DNA from: Vulcanimicrobiia bacterium
Lineage (GTDB): Bacteria > Vulcanimicrobiota > Vulcanimicrobiia > Vulcanimicrobiales > Vulcanimicrobiaceae
NCBI GenBank assembly: GCA_025451135.1
Contig: JANWKW010000191.1
Coordinates: 1 to 6,376 of the forward strand
DNA length: 6,376 nucleotides
Direction: 5' to 3'
In this document: one piece after another, positions 5,058 to 6,376 of the stretch
Numbering within the stretch: position 1 is the first letter of the stretch
Layout of the letters: every line of letters starts with the position of its first letter
The notes under the pieces: model-generated
Database searches by the model: none
Told to the model about the DNA's origin: nothing
What the model saw: the letters and a program-made list of their open reading frames with translations, nothing else
Position numbers and translations under genes: made by a program

Positions 5058-6376
5058 ATGGCCTGTACGGCGTATAGCCCCGACCTCTCGCCTGCGGAGC
5101 GCGCGCGCTTCCTCTACGATGCGATCCCGCCCGGCCTCTTCAAGGTCGAGAACGCGGAAGACCGGATCGCCTGGCGGATCAGCCCCGAACCCTTCGCGCT
5201 CGATCCCGCGACGATCGAGAAGCTGGAAGTGATCGGGCGCGACCTGGCGGCGTTCTACCGGGCCCTCAATAGTCTCTACAACCGAAGCGCGCGCGGCACC
5301 GCGCCCGCCTTCATCGCCGAATATCTGGATCGCGGCAAGCCCGAGCACGTCGTGCGCCTGGCCCGCCAGAACCGGTTCAAACAGGATCTCCCGGCGATCA
5401 TCCGCCCCGATCTGATCATGACGGACGATGGCTTCGCCGCGGCCGAACTCGACAGCGTGCCGGGCGGCATGGGCTTCGTCGGCGCGATGGCCGAGGCGTA
5501 CTGCAATCTCGGCATGGAGGCCGTCGGCGGGACCTACGGCATTCCGGAAGGCTTCGCCGCCGCGATGCGCGCGCAGAGCGGCAAGGAGAAGCCGATCGTG
5601 GCGATCGTCGTCTCCGAAGAGTCGGCCGATTACCGGGCCGAACTCGGCTGGCTGGCCGAGACGCTGCGCAAGCGCGAGCTGCTCGACGCCTACGTCGTCG
5701 CGCCGCAGGACATCGTCTTCACGGAAGACGCGCTCTTCATGCGGCTCGAAGACGGGCGCGAAGAGAAGCTCGACGTGATCTACCGCAACTTCGAGATGTT
5801 CGACCTGCTCAACGTGCCCAAGCAAGAGCTGCTGCTGTACGCCGCGCGGCACAACCGCGTGAAGATGTCGCCGCCGCCCAAGGCCAACCTCGAAGAGAAG
5901 CTGGCGTTCGCGCTCTTCCACCACCCGATGCTCGCCAAGCTGTGGCAGGCCGAACTCGGCAAGGACGCGTTCGCGCGGCTCGCCCGGATCTTTCCGCAGA
6001 CCTGGGTGATCGATGCCCGGCCGTTGCCGCCGCAAGCCGTGATCTACGGCCTCGAAGCGGGCGGACTCCCCATCAACGACTGGATGGCGCTGGCCGAACT
6101 GGGCAAGAGCGAGCGCGACTTCGTGGTGAAGCCGTCGGGCTTCTCGGAGCTCGCGTGGGGATCCAAGGGCGTCAAGGTCGCGAACGACCTGACCAAGGAC
6201 GAGTGGGTTCTGACGCTCTCGGAGGCGTTGCGCGATGCCGAGAAGACGCCGCGCATCCTGCAGCGGTTCCATAAGGGCCGGCGGCTGCGTCAAGAGTACT
6301 TCGATCGCGAGAAGGGCGAGATCCGCAGCTTCGACGGCCGCGTGCGGCTGTGCCCGTACTACTTCGTCGCCGGCGA
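5058..6376 (+). CDS. ATP-grasp-like ligase, probably circularly permuted (open at window end)
   Basis: The visible 439 residues run off the window edge. I read it as an ATP-dependent carboxylate-amine ligase relative, similar in layout to circularly permuted ATP-grasp and glutathionylspermidine-synthase-like proteins. The segment RPDLIMTDDGFAAAELDSVPGG (116-137) resembles the metal-binding E-x-N/D loop of these enzymes, with Glu130 and Asp132. DVIYRNFEMFDLL starts at Asp239. The typical nucleotide-binding strand DFVVKPSGFSELAWGSKGV has Lys358, and ILQRFHKG (400-407) resembles the adenine-contacting strand. The metal loop preceding the ATP lysine is what suggests permutation. There is no signal peptide or membrane helix. 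ATG 5058 follows a good Shine-Dalgarno. Codon use is strongly GC-biased, so the frame is certainly coding. The substrate is unknown: peptide, polyamine and amino acid ligation are all possible. The family call is moderate; being a gene is near certain. Confidence 0.8.
   Translation, partial: MACTAYSPDLSPAERARFLYDAIPPGLFKVENAEDRIAWRISPEPFALDPATIEKLEVIGRDLAAFYRALNSLYNRSARGTAPAFIAEYLDRGKPEHVVRLARQNRFKQDLPAIIRPDLIMTDDGFAAAELDSVPGGMGFVGAMAEAYCNLGMEAVGGTYGIPEGFAAAMRAQSGKEKPIVAIVVSEESADYRAELGWLAETLRKRELLDAYVVAPQDIVFTEDALFMRLEDGREEKLDVIYRNFEMFDLLNVPKQELLLYAARHNRVKMSPPPKANLEEKLAFALFHHPMLAKLWQAELGKDAFARLARIFPQTWVIDARPLPPQAVIYGLEAGGLPINDWMALAELGKSERDFVVKPSGFSELAWGSKGVKVANDLTKDEWVLTLSEALRDAEKTPRILQRFHKGRRLRQEYFDREKGEIRSFDGRVRLCPYYFVAG

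Noticed and set aside
4971..6293. Long minus-strand open frame of 440 codons opposite the ATP-grasp-like gene
   Set aside because: It mirrors the plus-strand gene, is rich in Arg/Gly/His/Glu from reversed GC-rich codons, and shows no family motif. The plus strand has the Shine-Dalgarno and recognisable motifs.

Overview
The window is GC-rich DNA with strong G/C preference at third codon positions and genes packed almost without gaps. It reads as one bacterial chromosomal segment. No rRNA, tRNA, IS element, CRISPR array or phage gene was seen. The lineage cannot be fixed from the sequence. The high GC, the MoeB-rhodanese fusion and the long antisense open frames would fit several soil-type phyla; Eremiobacterota (WPS-2) is only a guess.

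Region 1 (3900 down to 1, minus strand) is a seven-gene cluster that looks like one operon. In transcription order it holds a Cof-type HAD phosphatase, an unrecognised 84-residue protein, moaD, moaE, an alpha/beta hydrolase, a MoeB-type adenylyltransferase fused to a rhodanese domain, and an aldo/keto reductase cut by the window edge. From the 84-residue gene to moeB the stops and starts overlap (TGATG, ATGA, GTGA, then a longer overlap), which implies translational coupling. The core is the sulfur-insertion step of molybdenum cofactor synthesis. The MoeB domain adenylates the C-terminal glycine of MoaD, the rhodanese domain probably supplies sulfur for the thiocarboxylate, and MoaD/MoaE (molybdopterin synthase) puts the dithiolene sulfurs into precursor Z (cPMP). 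moaA, moaC, mogA and moeA are not in this window. The HAD, hydrolase and reductase genes have no known place in this pathway.

Region 2 (3901-3985) is the short divergent intergenic stretch between the operon and the plus-strand genes.

Region 3 (3986-4941, plus strand) holds a small exported protein with a signal peptide, joined by a one-base TAGTG overlap to a single-pass membrane protein resembling the DUF4760 group.

Region 4 (4942-6376, plus strand) is a 116-base leader with a possible -10 box, a 22-codon candidate ORF and a perfect 7-bp hairpin. It leads into a large gene, open at the window edge, whose product looks like a circularly permuted ATP-grasp ligase of unknown substrate. This leader and enzyme are the least explained part of the window.
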